Assembly (NCBI RefSeq): GCF_040436345.1
Contig: NC_133235.1
Span: 16,702,660-16,766,659 of the forward strand
Length of the DNA stretch: 64,000 nucleotides
Source of the DNA: Pagrus major
Lineage: Eukaryota; Chordata; Actinopteri; Spariformes; Sparidae
Direction of reading: 5' to 3'
How positions within the stretch are numbered: the first letter of the stretch is position 1; each line of letters starts with the position of its first letter. Shown here one piece after another: positions 1 through 15,100 of this stretch. The notes under the pieces are model-generated. The model did not search any database. It saw nothing but the letters and a program-made list of their open reading frames with translations, and was not told the origin of the DNA. The position numbers and the translations under genes are program-made.

Positions 1-124
1 AGTCTCTGGGTTTTGTCGAAGAGATCTGACTTGCAGGGCACACAGAGTGGCTGAGCAGCATGACGCTCACTGGAGGTGGTCAGTCTTGATTGGACGCTGA
101 ATAGACGTCAATAATCCAGCGAAG
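1..124 (-). other. vav3: vav3 3' UTR (partial)
   Basis: This is the sequence immediately downstream of the vav3 stop codon at 125-127. It runs off the left edge of the window, and no polyadenylation signal for this gene is visible here. Confidence 0.6.
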
Positions 125-166
125 TCAGTCCTCCTCTTCTACGTAGGTAGAGGGAAACCAACCAAC
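125..166 (-). CDS. vav3: vav3 coding exon 27: end of C-terminal SH3 and stop
   Basis: Encodes residues 824-836, [13 protein letters not shown], followed by TGA. This is the conserved last strand of the C-terminal SH3 domain (the WFPSTYV motif common to VAV proteins). The acceptor is CAG and the exon begins in phase 0, matching exon 26. Too short to be found as an open reading frame. Confidence 0.93.
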   Translation of the reverse strand, partial: VGWFPSTYVEEED

Positions 167-3100
167 CTGAAAGGCAGCAAAACAGGATATACTGTAATTC
201 AGGCAGCAGCAATCAACTCAGTCAGGATACATAATTTTAGGTGCCATTTGTTTAAATTAGTTTAAATTAGAAATTAGTTTCTCGGTTTCAATTGGTGAGA
301 TGTCCTCACACTGCAATCCCTGTCACAACACGTCTTTCTCTCGTGGCCTACACATGTTGCTCGCCGTGAGAAGCTTCACCAAGGTTGCGTAATGCACAAG
401 AGCATATCGCACTACCTCTTCCCTCCCTGCTAAGATCAAAGCACCCACCTGCAGGTGCCACGGCCATCCAACGATCTGATCCCTCACTGGCTTCCCCCCA
501 CCAAGCACTCTCAACTATGTGAAAGATGTTTTTAGCCCAGCATCTCCAAGATACCCAAATGTAAAGCATTTACATGGTTAAAACCTAATAATTGTACTTT
601 GATTAGTTTATACAATACAATGTTTGCACTATTGACTGTTTAGGTCAATGTATACACTAAAGCTCTACTGCTCGGACAATTAAACTCTCCAAAAGTCTGA
701 GAAAGTAGAAATTGATTAACTATTATAAGTAATTGTCAGAATTTTATGCCTGTAGTTTTAACTCAAGAGGGAACTGTCTGATGTATGATGGAGGGGAAGA
801 TGAAATAAAATGTGTTCAGAGATCTGTCCTTATTTAACAGGATCCCACAGCAGACCTACCGTGCCGTCGACCTCTCCCTTCCACCACCCATTGGACATCT
901 TGGTGTAGATCTTGATGATGTCTCCCTGCTGCAGGGAGAGCTCTCGTGTGTCCCTGGAGCAGAAATCATAGCGCGCAACCGCAATGCCCACCACCCTGGG
1001 AGAAAACACTGAGACAAAGAGATCCTGTCTTATTATCCAGAGCCCAGTAAATTTCACACATTTTCAGAGAATACTTTCAGAGATTCAAAGTGATATAGTA
1101 AGTCTTGGATGACAAATGGACAAGAGCTATTATCTCAGGCATTGTGGTTATGAGACTCTCTGCTGTTATTGGTCCAACAAGAACTATCTCACCCAGAGTC
1201 ACGCTCGATACAACAAGTCCAAATCTCATCCAAAAATATGGCTCACAGATGTTCCCTCTGGTTCGTGTAACCTAACTTTTTTTAAATCCTTAACACTCAC
1301 TAACTTGGGAGTGAGAAAAATCCATTCACATTCTGCATTATCTAATCTATATCACCCTGCTTTTCAGAGTTTAGAGAACTTATCAGCTGTGTCAGTTTCA
1401 AGAAACTATTTTCTCCTCTGCATTCAGAAATCCTGGGCTTTCTAAAAGTTATCCACTTAACTGCTTGATGCAGGCAAGCAACTTTTTGAAATTTAATAAG
1501 AAATTGACTACAAGTTAACTCGAGGTCCAGTCCAAATGCAAGACCTTCAGTTAGAATTTTGTCTACAGTTCCATGACCAGTGCTAACAAGATTTTTGAGA
1601 CTTCAAGGAAAATGAGAGGGCAAACTCAGTTCAACAACTTTTGTAGCTTCTACAAGGTTTACAACGGTATGAAACACTTTTCTCACAGGTATTATCTACA
1701 ATAAAATGTCTAACCCTAAGGCAGCAAAGAGCCTTGTCTCTTGGGCGTGACTCATACTAAGTGTAAAAGCAAAACCACAGAGACACCGATGAGGGAATAC
1801 ATCATGTTCACTAGTGAGAGAGGAGACATATACACACAGCTGCTCAGCTTGGTGGTGCCAAACACACAGTAGAGATGACAGTCATGGGTGATCGTGGTTG
1901 TGTGTTGATCTTACTAGGTAAGTTAATACTCAACACAGCTCAGGCATCATCATTGCATCAGCACTCCAGGTTATACAAGGTTATTCCTACACACGCAGGT
2001 CAAGGCTGATATCACATGTGAACTCGGGGCGGCATTGGTTTGTTTACCTTATCTGTGGAAATACAGGTGACACAGCTGGGAAGATAGGCTGGATGAAAGG
2101 AATACATCTACTCCCTTGTGCACACACAGGCACATCATGCCAACACTGACGCTCAAGCCCACACATGCATGCATGCATATATGTACATATGCTCATGCAC
2201 TGTGCACACAAAGACAGGACAGACAGAGACTATTATGCTGTGAAAAATAGGAAAACCTCCTGCTATTGTGGCTTGGAAGAATTACGAAGAACTACTCCGA
2301 GATGGTTACTGCCATTGCTAGCCTTGTAGTCACACATATTGAACCTGAAGAAACATTTTTAATGTGTCACATATTTGCTGTGGCTTATTAAGAAGTGAAA
2401 TCATGCAAATTAAATGCCACCTTTTAATTAGCTGTATTCTCGAGTTTAGTGAATATGTAAATGCCAACAATGGTGGCCCCGCAGCTCTTTCCCACTTTTT
2501 TGTTGACAATTCTGCAGTTATTTTCGCACTGTGGAAGATGTAACAGCTGTCAGAAATTCAAAATATTTCCAAATTTGAATTATGGAAGACTGTTTATCCC
2601 ACATGGCAAGTCGTACGATCCATGCAATATGATGTAAAAAGCAGAATTATTAGACTACATTATTTAACAGAGTCAGAAAAAACAATTCACTTCATCTTTG
2701 CAAACCTGGAAATGTGGGCATGCAGCAAGGGAGAGACAAAGAGAGTAGAAAAGCTGTACCTGTACCTGACCAGAAAGGCGAGGAGGAGGGAGGAACAAAG
2801 CTGCAGCCGCCAGGAGGAACTACAGAGAAACGGGGCGAGTGATGGGGGGTTCAGGCCGTAGAGGGAGCAAAGAGAGAACATAAGCAAAGTAAACACAAGT
2901 TTGACAGAAAGAGAGTGTGAGCGATGGTAAAGGAGAGAGAGAGAGAGACAGAGAGAGAGAGAGGGAAAAAGTTGGCAAAGTCAAAGAACAAAAAAAAAAA
3001 GAGCGAGGACGGGTGGGAGATAAGAGTGGGAATGGAGGGCAAAACAGTGAAAGCATCCGACATTTGTCATTTTACCAGACGCATGATATTTATGAAATAT

Positions 3101-6100
3101 TTATGAAATACTGACCGATAGAAGGTGGGTATTGAGAAATCAACAAACATACTAAACTTATGCACATGTCCAAAAGTATGCAGACACCCATTTTACCATG
3201 ACCTTGCATGTGCTCACATTGTGAATATTTCATAATTTTCCTTAAGTTTTGTGCTTCTACCATGGATGAGTAGGACACGTGGTTCATGGTGTCATTTTGT
3301 GTCTGTTTTAAGTGTATTTATTGTTCCTATTTTTGACTTGGTTGTGCTTTAAATTCCGAGTCTGCACATAATGTTTTATTCTGAAAGTTGACCGGATGCT
3401 CTGTACTGTTCCTGTGTTCGACTTCCTGCCTGGCACCTTGACGTGGCTCCTATCCAGGATACTTGGGCTTGGAGTACCGGTGTCCAGCTTTTTATATGTC
3501 TATGGGCCCATCGAGCACCTTTGGATGCAATGTCATCCAGCAAGGAGCTGCAGTGGCCAATCAAACACAAGCAATCAAACATTCCTGGTAGATTGCTTTG
3601 CAATGCAAACTCATTATTGTTCCCATTACAAAATCTAGTTGTTAAATCCTGTATCACGTCTTATGAATCTCTGTGTAGTGCTCCTGATAAACCTTCAGAC
3701 TCAAACTGGACTTCCTGAATCATATTTTAAATCATCCCACTGGTACCTGAAGAAACTTGCCCCTACCAACACAGTCCCTTTGTGTTGTGTTAACACATAA
3801 CTGTTCTCCGTCTGAACCTTATTGCCCGACAGCAGCAGCCATGTGGAGAGCTTTCCCACAAGAGCTGATGCTATTGTAGCAGCATATTGTTGCCCATGTT
3901 TTTTGAATGAGATGCTCAAGAATCACATATGGGTGTAAAGATCAGATGTTCAGCTGTCTGCATACGTTTACCATGTAGTATAGCTTCCACAACCTTCCCC
4001 GGGTCATACTGCATAATAATCAGCAACAACAACCTCCTGAGCTTCAGACCAGGTGAGACGAAGCAGCAGCATGGGGGTAAGTATACGTCTGGGCACAGCA
4101 CGGCGCCCTGACAAGGCAACGTCTGGGAATCGACACTGCAGAGCCAACGACTTCTGCTCCCATATGAAATCCCATCTGAGCCACACTGAGAAAACTACCT
4201 CCTGTCATCACAACAATATGCTTCCATGCGTTCCTCCTCTGCCCCACAGGGATAAGTAAATGCAGGCCAAAATGTGTCAAGTGTTTGTCTGACCAGAATG
4301 CACACAAACAACTACACACATAAGTGCAGGAAGTACATACATCATAAACAGGCACATACTGTATGCACAGGACATAAAGTAGAGTTTTATATGAGAGGTT
4401 GATACATTCCAGTCTCATAAACCTGTTTAATGTTTTTAATATGTATCTGATAATTCTCATGTTGATAAAGATTTTGAATAGTATTCACTTACAACCATTC
4501 ATTTAAGACAACAGAGCTGTGTATCCTGATGACACCGACAGTTAACAACAAAATGATCCGCCTGACAGATAGTAAAAGATAGCTTTAATGATTTCCCTGC
4601 TCTTGCATCCACAGATGAAAAACATCTCAGTCAGACTTAATTAAAGATGCTGGCTGGGGTATTTTCCAGACAAATTACTCCCGAGTTTTGATGGTTTTTC
4701 AGCAGTTCCGCAGCTTGTGATTGTTTACTTAGTCTTACATTCTGTTTTCTTTGCTATGAGGTGTCTGTTTTGAGATTCAAACCATTTTGTGTGTGTGTGT
4801 GTTTTTGTTTTGGCATGACATCTGTCTTTCCACAGAGGCTGTTTACCAGACAGAGAACGCGGTGCCCACACTAAGTCTGTCTATGGGGGTGGACGACTTA
4901 AGGCAATAATAATCTATCCCAGAATGCACTGAGGCAACGGCGGGTCTGTCAAGGCTTTCTCACAGAAGGAAGCACGTTGAATGGCAGCGATGCAAAAAAC
5001 ACACCTCTTGCAGAGTTGCTTTGAAGCCTGATGCGCTGGGAGACCGACGCTGCCAAAGGAGGCAGAGGGACAAGGATGTAGCAGAATTTTACATCCGAAC
5101 AGACACAAAAGGCTAACTTTGACTTTGTTCCAGCGTTCCTCTGCTTGCCTCGGCTGCTGTTGCAGCGGCTGTGGTTGTTTACACGTACGCCTCTCTTTAT
5201 GTTAAGACAGTTTACCTCCAGCTGCTTTCTGCTCTTTTACATCAGATCATATTTGCAAACTTTTCCCAGTTTTGTGGAAACAGGCGCAGTCCCTCGGTTG
5301 GACCAGGGGTATCCCCCAGGAGTGTGTCAGCAGGCGGCTGTCACACGGTTTTCTCCGCTGCCAGCCCAAGTGAAATGTCATGTCCTGTCAGGAAAATTGT
5401 GAAGCCATCTCAGAGCTGAGCAGCGTGCGGAGTGTGACGTTTGCAGTAGCAGGCTCCTGGTGCTTGCCTGGGGCATTGGGCCCTAACTGGGACCTCTCTG
5501 CCAAGCCTGGTGAGCTGCCGAGGCTCCTTTCTTTTTCCTTCACTCACTGTCTCTCTCACTTCCTCTTTTGTCTTGTGCTCTACCTCCATCTCTCTTACCT
5601 CACGCTGTTCCTTTGTACTGTGTGTCTTCCTTTTAACCATGCTATTAACATGCTATCTGCATCTGGATGTATTATTTGGGTAAGGAAAAACACTTTAATT
5701 CTAAGTGCAAATGCAGAGTAAGTGTGCATCACATCTCAAGGTGGTTTGGCTTTTATTGGATCTAAGCAGCTCTTGTGTCTGAATGCTACGTATGAAGCGA
5801 GAGCGAAGACGATGCTCATTAGCTTAGCATGAGGACTGAAAGACGTGGGTTATGTGCAGGACCATTTTTTTGTCTGGGAGCAGCGACTTTCTTGTTCCTT
5901 GTTTGAAACATGAGACTCTACCAAACCACAAATTATAATTTTTTACATTACAATTGAGAACTTTAGAGGTGCCGAAACAGGCTGGCTGTTCCGTGGCGTT
6001 TCCAGTTTTTTATGCTAAGCTAAGATAGCATAAACAGCTCTATATCAATGTATCAGTCTTTTCATCAAACTCTTGGTTAGTTGAAAGGTGACTTAACTCC

Positions 6101-9100
6101 ACTTCAAAAAGCTACAAATGGCCCATCCCTTTCTTACATCAGTAGCTGTTTCCATCTAATTGTCAAGCGAATGTGAAGCAACCTTCAAAAAAGTTGCAAA
6201 AAAGGCAAAAAATGTAAATGCTAATTAGGCAGGTATTTCTATCAACTGGTTTGGAGCGATAAACTAGGCCATGCAAAGCATGGTTTCATAAGAAGTTGGC
6301 AGTATAGGCTCAGTACATATGGCTATAAACAGAGAAGAAGAATTAACAAAGCCATTTTTTTTTACCAACCAACAATAAACCTCAAAGAAGAGAAAGAAGA
6401 AAAAGAGGGAGCTAAATCAGATGCCTTGACCAACTGACAAGAGACCAGCTGATCAGTCAGGTGAGTGAAATGTTGACTACATTAAGCTCATCAACCCTCA
6501 TTTTCAAATGTGAAACCTCAAATTGCACATAAAAATACATTGATGGAAACTAATGCTAATGTCTCTCTCATTGTATCCCACATTGTTGCCTCCTAAACCC
6601 TTTTGCCTTTTCCCCCTCGTCGTGCCTTTCCCCTGCTCCCTGCTCTCCCTCCTCTCTCCCCACTTCTTATTCCTCAAGACCCCTTTCTTCTTCTCCAGAC
6701 AGTGAATGACCATCTGCTTGTGTCTCTGAGAGCCAGTAATGATGCCATGACTGGACTTGTTGAATGTAAGCGCACGAATGCATTTATTCCTGCCTGTTAA
6801 TATCGGTAGGTTAGAATCACAGATGCTGCTGAACTGCTCACGGTGGAGGTACAATACTGGCAGCACGTATCAGTCCGATCCTGTGAAAGCATGTATTTTG
6901 TTTCTCTTTTACTTTTTCATTGCAGCTTTTGTAAAAATGGAAGCCATGTTTTTGTTTTATTTTCTCCTAAAAATAAACAGCTCAGTTTAACTGTTAACAG
7001 TTTTAGTTTAACTGAGGCTGAAAGTACATACATCATCATTGGGGTCAGCACATTTCAACACTTTTGATCCATCGCATCATTTAACATGAATAAATAGAAG
7101 CGTGATAGATTACAATCAATGTCATCTTGATAAAATAAAAATCGGAACAAATTATCACAGTCACTGTGACAAACAAAAAAAAGTCACAACAAAAATGTTT
7201 TTGAATTTTTTACATCATTGAACTAAGCTGCAGTGAGCACTATTTGCAAGTTATTTAAGACATTAGCAAACATTTTATAACCACACTCATTGACCAAGAT
7301 CTAAGCCCCATGTTACAAAGAGATATGGTCTTGTTTGTGTGGTCAAATCTAAATGGCATGAGACGTGCTAAAATGTTGTTTTTGGCCACTTTTGACCTGA
7401 TTATGTGATTATGACAGAAGAGGATGAATCAAACAAAACCAAGGAGGCACGTCTCGCATAAATACTGCTGCTGTCTTCCACGCTGCGCTCTTCCGTAGGG
7501 AATCGTGTTAGCTCAATATCCTTTACTAAATATTTCTAGCATGTTTCACACGTCAAAGATGGGATTGCCTCGGGTATCAAGACAGTCTTAATTTGAGTGC
7601 CTAATGCTCTGTCAGCATGATTTTGTAATGTAAGCTGGAATATTTTTTCTTCGAGGTGAGGGCATACAGTGTATTAGCTGGCCTGTAGTAACAAAATATA
7701 GCAAGTGCAATTTCAGGAAAGTGTTTGTTCCCCTTAGCTTGTCTTGTTATGTCTATTTGATGACTAGGGAAGTTTCCATTCACAGTTTCAGTCATATAGA
7801 GAGGCTTACAAGCAGGTCAGATAAACTCACCTTTCTTTATCTGAACTCGACTGGTGTAGTAAAACCCATCCCTCAGGTACTTCAACACAGATGCTTAAAA
7901 TTACTTCAACTACTTTTGACTTTGAGACCTGACCTGAACTGGTAGCATTTCCACCTGTCAGACAGATCTCAACTCTCAGTCAGGGAACATGGATGTTTGT
8001 GAAGCATACTCACCACTGCCAGCCTTAGTAATGGCCCTGGGCATGTTTCCATTGGAAGGTTCCCTATAGGGGACCTGCAGAGTGGTGTCAAGACTGCTGA
8101 AACCCTCCTTCAGAGAGTACTGCTTGTAGTATTCCACAAGGTCCTGTGTAAAAAAAAAACAAAAAAAAACACCACGAAACGAAACAACAATGAGCCAGGG
8201 TAAATCTTTATGGTACTGTGTGCAAATGTATGGAAGACATTTTTTACAGAGGAAGCTGCTTGTTCGATCCTAACAATACAACAGCAGCCAGAGTGTGTTC
8301 CTGAGCAGGGCAGCTATATTTTTCTATCTGCCCATTTCAAGTGTAAGCATTAGGGTTAGAAACAAGCCAATATTAGCTACTGCCCCACAATACCACAGGC
8401 AGTTGCTTACACCATGCACTTGTTGCTTTCTGAGTGCATACACAAATGCAGAAATCAACCACAAGTAGACATATTCTTTAATTAAAATGTCCTCATGCAT
8501 GTAGGGGTTTATCTCAAGAGAGTGCTGCAAAAGTAGAGTAATGTCAAAATGATTGTACTCATTAATGCTACATGAGTTTAAAGGGCACAAAAATCCATAC
8601 AAAGTTAAAACCTTTACCAGCACAGTCTTGAACAGCCGGCTCTCAGCGATGTAAAAGCAGCCATCCTTGGTCAGAATCTTAATGTGCCTGACTTTATCGT
8701 TGAACCTGTGGAGGATGGATGAGACACAGGCTTCCAATCAATGCAATCAATCAACTAATTTACTATAAGAATTACCACTTTGTACTGACAGGAAATAATA
8801 CAAAAGGTGCGCCAAAGAATGACAACAAAGCACATTTTTTTCCTGTTTTTTGGTTTTCCTGCTATGGCATGTGAGAATGTCTGCTGTGCAAGAGACAATT
8901 TTTAAGTTTTCCAGGTGTGAGCAGCGTCCTAGTGTCTTTTCTGCAAAGCATCGTGGGACAATAGTCTCCATTACTTGCTCATCACACAAAAATCAAGCAT
9001 ATTTAGTATGAACACTGGCAATTTTATGAATGCTTAATTTGTATCTTTATTACTGGCAACATTGACTGTATATAAAGATGGATGACATGACCACTCCCTT

Positions 9101-12100
9101 GTTCTCATCACACTGATGTACATAAAATTTTTCTGATAAATTAATTAATTTTAATTAGTTATTTCATGGTAAAAGAACAGTGTGGATGTCATGATTGACA
9201 GCTGAGCCCTGCTCGCAATTGAGTTGATTTGATATAATCTTCGGCCATGATCACCAAGCAAAATACAACTGTTCACTGGTCCAGTGGCAACCAATAGAAA
9301 ATCTACGTCCAGAAATGTAGGTATCACATTCAATTCACAACTGAATTTTGAACCACATGTCAACAGTTTCCTTAATACAAAATGAATTAGCTTTGTCTTT
9401 TCCAGACTCGGGACTGATTTTAAGATTCTTTAAATAACTTTAAAGGCCCAACATGGGAAGCTGTTGACTCCCTGTGTTTCAAATTGTAACCTGGGATCCA
9501 CTAACGTACCCTTGCTAGTTGTTCCTGGGTCAGGGCTGGCGACCAATGGCACCCAGGCTTTTGCCATAAAGCCCTATACGCTAAACACATTACCTTTTTT
9601 TAAAACAACACTTAAAACATATTTTTATGGGAAAGCCTTTTTTGATGGCTGATCTGTAACTTCTACACTGCTATTCTGTTTTTTGATCTCATTTGTAACT
9701 TTATTTAGTATGGTTGCCCATGCTCTTACTTTTGTTTTATACTTGTGTATTCTGTAAAGCATTTTGTAACCTTGTTTAGATACATGCTATATGAATAACC
9801 TTTATTATCAATATCATTTATTTTTTTAGGTTGACATTTTTTACCAAACACCCCTCTCCTGGGAGATGCCATTTCATGTCCTCACTTAATCCAAGATAGA
9901 AAAAAATGTATCCCAACTGACAATAAAAACACACTCCAAAGTATCTGAGAGCATATGGTATAGGCCTGATTCAATAATTAGGTGATTAAATAATAATGTC
10001 ATGTGAGAATCATAGCTCAGGCTGAGTACTTGGTTGAGGGCCAACCTTGAATACACATACACACTTTTCAGTCCATACATACTGCAGGGACATGTGGGGA
10101 TGTCCTGTCAAGCCGATTGCAAGCACAGCACCGTATATTGCATGTCTCCCATATGGTGATGCACAAGTTACACTGGAGATAGATCCATATTGTAAATCTT
10201 CCAATGCAGATTCACTGATACATTATGAATATATGGTGAGTAATACATAATTGATGTGTGTTGAGTTATATGTTGCATAACACATGGAGACAGACAAGCT
10301 ATGTCTGGTGAAGGCTGAATTTCTCTTTCCTCCTATAGGCTCCTCATGGCTGCATACATACCCACAAACATCATTCAACACACACAAACTGATGACTCAT
10401 GGTGTTTGACATTAGACGGTTCCAGCTGATTACAAGCAGCTCTCTGTATAAAGCACCATTATCTCAAACGGCCATCCGATAATGATCTTAAGCAGTGAGA
10501 CAGGCAATTAGGATTGGAGTTTTCAGAAACTGGCCCTGTACATCAAAGCTTTGAATGAGGGACGGTATGAGTCCACCAAACCAAATGGGCTGCAATGGTG
10601 TGTCACTGGCTAAATAGTCCGAACATCCAAACACTATTTCAGAGTGCACCCTCGATCGTTATAATCTCTTGGAGCCGTCATGCCAGGTCAGGAGGACTCA
10701 ACAGTCCTTTCTTTTTTTTTACAAGACTGAACAAGCTTTGATGTAGCCTGAAAGATATTCGCTAGTGAAATGGACAGCGTTGTATTTCAAAAGAGGGATG
10801 CCGAGGCACTGAACTTGCAGATTAAACAGCCATTTATTAAGGCCCAAAGGAATGGATGTTTCATCTACAATTTGAGTGTGTTGCTATCTTTCTTTTGACA
10901 TACATTTCTAGGACTGATAGCCAAAGAGCAGCGAATAGTATGATGCAAAGCTATCAGACTCTCCTTGAACAAATGTCTGGACAGAAGAGACAGACAATAG
11001 ATAGATGGTTAAAAAGATCATCCAATTCCACCTCTTCCCCAGGCTGCATTCAGCTGAGATGTGTGGGCTCTGACCATCAGAGTAAACTGAAATTAACGGC
11101 AACAATGTCGGGGTATGATGTAAGGTTCATACGAAGCCTGTGCCATTGACACAGGAAGGGCAACTCAAACAAGAAAAACATTCTTTCTCTCACTTGTCAA
11201 ACCATGCAGTGAGCCTGGGTTTTCTTTGCGGATGTTAAAGTATACTTATCTGTTCTACCTGTATCTCAGTATAATTGAGTCAGACTTCCATGTTTGATGT
11301 CGAGAGCACTGAAAATTTGTGGCGTCAACAGAAGCCGTCCATCTCTTTCCAGTAACAGAAACATACCACACTGTCAGCAGTTGTCACTGGGACTTATTCT
11401 TCTATACTGTACTGAAACAGTTCAGAGAGAGGTCTGATAATTATCCAGGTTAAATTGTAGGCCTAACTGGAAATTATTTTTTAGAAACATTTTTTGTTAC
11501 ATTTGTATAAAATCTCTCAAAACCTCGACAGAAATCAATAAATCAAATGCTCTGACAAATATCGCAGGCCTCTACTTAGCCCACTGAATCATTTAATTCA
11601 GCCCGTATGACATAATTTGAACAGTTTTACCTGTCTGTCTACCAAAGTACTTGCCCGCCTGCTTGCACTCTGCCCGTGCATGTATTTTGCACGTGACTGG
11701 ATTCATTTTGACTGGAGTCTTCCTAGGCTTGGTGCAGATATACTGCTAAAGCTATTAGAATGTAAGAGAAGGTGCAGCCAAAATTTCCAACTACTAACAT
11801 ACTAACCTGACAGCGCTGAGTACTAACAAAAGCTATGTTGATGTTCATGTTCTTCATGATTACGTTAGGTGTGAGTGAGACATGAGGTAGTTGGATACGG
11901 GTGGCGATGACAACGAAGCGCTGCACTCACAGTACACAGCCTCTGAGCCTGTGGTTTAGCAGCTAACTCAGTTAGCACAAAGCACATGGCCCTGAGCTAA
12001 AGAACAGAGGTACTGTTAGCTCAAAGTACACACCTACAGCAGTACTAACTAAAGTTTGACAAACAATTATGGCCATGATAATCCATTAAAATTACTAAAA

Positions 12101-15100
12101 AAAAAAAACAGGTTTGGCAATTCTTTTGTTTGTACATTTTTTTTAGAGGCTGAAAGCTCTGAGACAGATATCTCAAAACCTGGACAAAACAAATTTGCTT
12201 TACACCACTAGCAGGTGAGTGAAAAAAAATGTATTTTTGCAATTTGTGTGAAACAACTTTAAATAAATTTTGCCCCCACCATCTGCATTTCAATATCAAC
12301 TGTGATTCATCAGACTGGTCAAACTTCTCCCATCCTTCAGTTGCTGCTCTCGATGATTATATAGTCACGACAACTTCTTGTTTTTCACTGACATGAGTGG
12401 AACACAGCGTGATCTCCTTCTGCTGCGGCCCATCCATTTTAACATTTGATGAAGTGTTTGTTTTCAGATACTGCACCATTGTTGTACAGAGCTGTTACTT
12501 GCATGTGGGCATTTTGAATGATTTTTACCACTTGCCTCTCACAGTAAGGTGTTTTTGCCCAGAAGACTGGTAAACTGGAGTGAAGTGAAAATTGCAGGAG
12601 GCTTACTATGGGAATAAATGGAAAACAAGACGTCACATCACTTACTTGATACTGATGGCGTATTCGGTGCACTCTTTACTGCGGTGTCGAATCAGATAGG
12701 TGCTGTTTTCTCGGTCCAGGAGCTCCACCTCAGCCTGGTATCTCTCCATAGGCCCTGCAAACCTGAACCACCCATGAACAACTACTGCACTTACACTGCA
12801 ATCAATCATTCTGAACATGAGGATGAGAACAATCAATACATTCAATAAAATGGAGTAAGAATGACTTGTGGTTGCTGTTGGCAATCTACAGCCATTTGCT
12901 TTCATCACTTACCAGAGCTGGGCCGAGTAATCAACAGGTTTTGGAACCTGGCACATAAAAGAATTTTGGTTATTTTGTGTCTTAATGGAGTCGATACAGA
13001 CGGGGTGGAGGTCATTTGTTGTAATGTGATATTCAAGCCACATCTAATGGCTTAAATCAGTCTTCTACAGCGAAAAAGTGCAATTGAAAAGGGCTGCATT
13101 CCTTTGCTAAGACATCAATAGTAGCCATTATCCACTGAATGCATTGTAATCACACTAAATGTGTCTTATTGAGTAGAAAAAATATGCACACTTACACACG
13201 GGCAAGGCCTCACAGCATCACTTGGAAAGAAGCCAATCTTGCTTGTCGCCAGAATTTTGCCCTGCAATGGCAAGCAGCTGTTAATCGCATTATATATGTC
13301 TGGGAGCTACTACACCTCTCTCTCTCTCTCTCTCTTTTTCTCTCTTCCTCTCTTTCCCCTTTCTCTTCCCCTCCCACACTCGCTTCAATAAATCCTCAGC
13401 AATTAGCACACAACAAGCAGTGCATCTAATTTGCAGCCCAAGTTAATTATGGTTCAAACTCTGCCGGCAGTTAGATTTGTACTGCATCAAAACAAGAGCC
13501 TCGTTTAACACTAAATAATGGATCTTATTCTGGTCTTTGAATACCCAAACAGCGTGAGCTCTCTGGCTTGCACTAAAGACTAACAATTGCATTTTAGCTA
13601 ACCCGCCTCAAGCAAACACAAGCTTTGTATGAAAACCATTAATTCCTTCAACAAACATAGTGTAGAAACACTATTTTCTCCAGAGAAATAAAACAAATTG
13701 GTTAAACAAATTACTACTGCGTAGATGTCCGGTATATTTCATTGCTTTACTTCTCTATCATCTACATGATCTCGTAGACGGTAATAAGCATTTACAGTAT
13801 ATCAACATGAAGCTCAAAAAAAATTTGAGTTTCCAGTTCTGAGTTCGAGGTCAATTTGGAGTCCATTGAGTCAATCTGAGAAGACAGTGAGTGTTGAGGG
13901 CATGTGGAGCTCTTCATTCAGCTTCCTGCCCTGTTTATGCTTTCCTACTCACTCCTCTTTATTAGAGTATGAAATGCTTTTTGGGACCGTGCAAGCCCCG
14001 GCAGTAACTAGATTGGAAAGCGAATCTTTACCCATCTCTATGATTCATTCTGTGTAATAACATTTCATCAAAGGTTTTTTGAGAGCCCCTCTCTATTTGT
14101 TATGCCTTCGATAAGCGTATGATAAAGATTAAACTTATTACTCTGTTGGCATAAACAGGCAGCAGCCAAAGGATCAAATGAAATTACGGTGATTGATTGT
14201 ATTGTTCTGCCAGTGGGATGGGGGATAATTGCCTCCTGGGTAACAGGGGATATGAATTCTCAATGTTCTGTAATTCCATCCTCTGGCGCCACTGGGGACA
14301 CTGAAGATTAAAGGTACCCTGTGGAGTTTTCATTGTAAACAAACACGGTTGTGTGAAGATCCAGTGTTTTCTAACCAAAACGCATTGTGTGTGACCGTAC
14401 GACTTGATAAACTTGTAGAAAACACTTGCAAAGCCTTAATTTGTGGGCTTTGAGAGTCGTATTGTTTATAATACATAGCAGTCTTCTTAATCTTCTTTTC
14501 TTTTATTACTGCATCCTGCATGTTAAAGCTCATGGCTGCCACCAACTGTTGATATGCATGAATGCCCTCGCAGAAATGTAAACTGTAAAAAAGACAGTGT
14601 TTATTTAAATACATGTGTGTTTGGACTCAAGGTTGTAAAGTTTTCATTAACACTGTTGTCCAATAAGGAAATTAATAATTTCTGTTAAAATATTTAGAAT
14701 AGGGGAGGTACATTCAAAAAGTACTTGGCAGGTTACTGGATGAACCACATGTCTATTATCGTCTATCGGGGACTAACTTCAATCAATCAAATCAACTATA
14801 GCACGACCAGCAGTGGAGCCAGTTGGTGCATTAAATTATTACCGAAGCCAGCTAGAGAAGAGTGAAAATATATTTTCTGATCTTTGCTCTTCTTTCAGTG
14901 AAATATACTCTCCAGTTCTGATATAACTCATGCTAAAGCAGCATGTACTTTAACCTCTTGAGGAGCCGTCATTGTTGTTTCCAGATGAACAGTTGCTCTG
15001 TCACTGGTTGACACAGCTAAACCATGCATATAGCTGCTGTCTCTCTAACTGCCAGTAGTTGCTCAAAGGACACTCACCCAACACCAACCCGTTTTTTCTG

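Larger units (their letters stand above)
1009..8013 (-). other. vav3: vav3 intron 25 (7.0 kb)
   Basis: This is a large intron between the SH2 and last SH3 exons. It holds a GA microsatellite near 2932-2963, a short GT run near 4790 and a degenerate dispersed repeat around 5960-6110 that contains a GCTAAGCTAAG block. The frames of up to 138 codons seen inside it match nothing I recognise and lack splice-compatible structure. I saw no further exon. Confidence 0.8.

Noticed and set aside
4044..4460. 138-codon minus-strand frame in intron 25
   Set aside because: Cys/Tyr-rich, no family resemblance, and it is spliced out between two confirmed vav3 exons.
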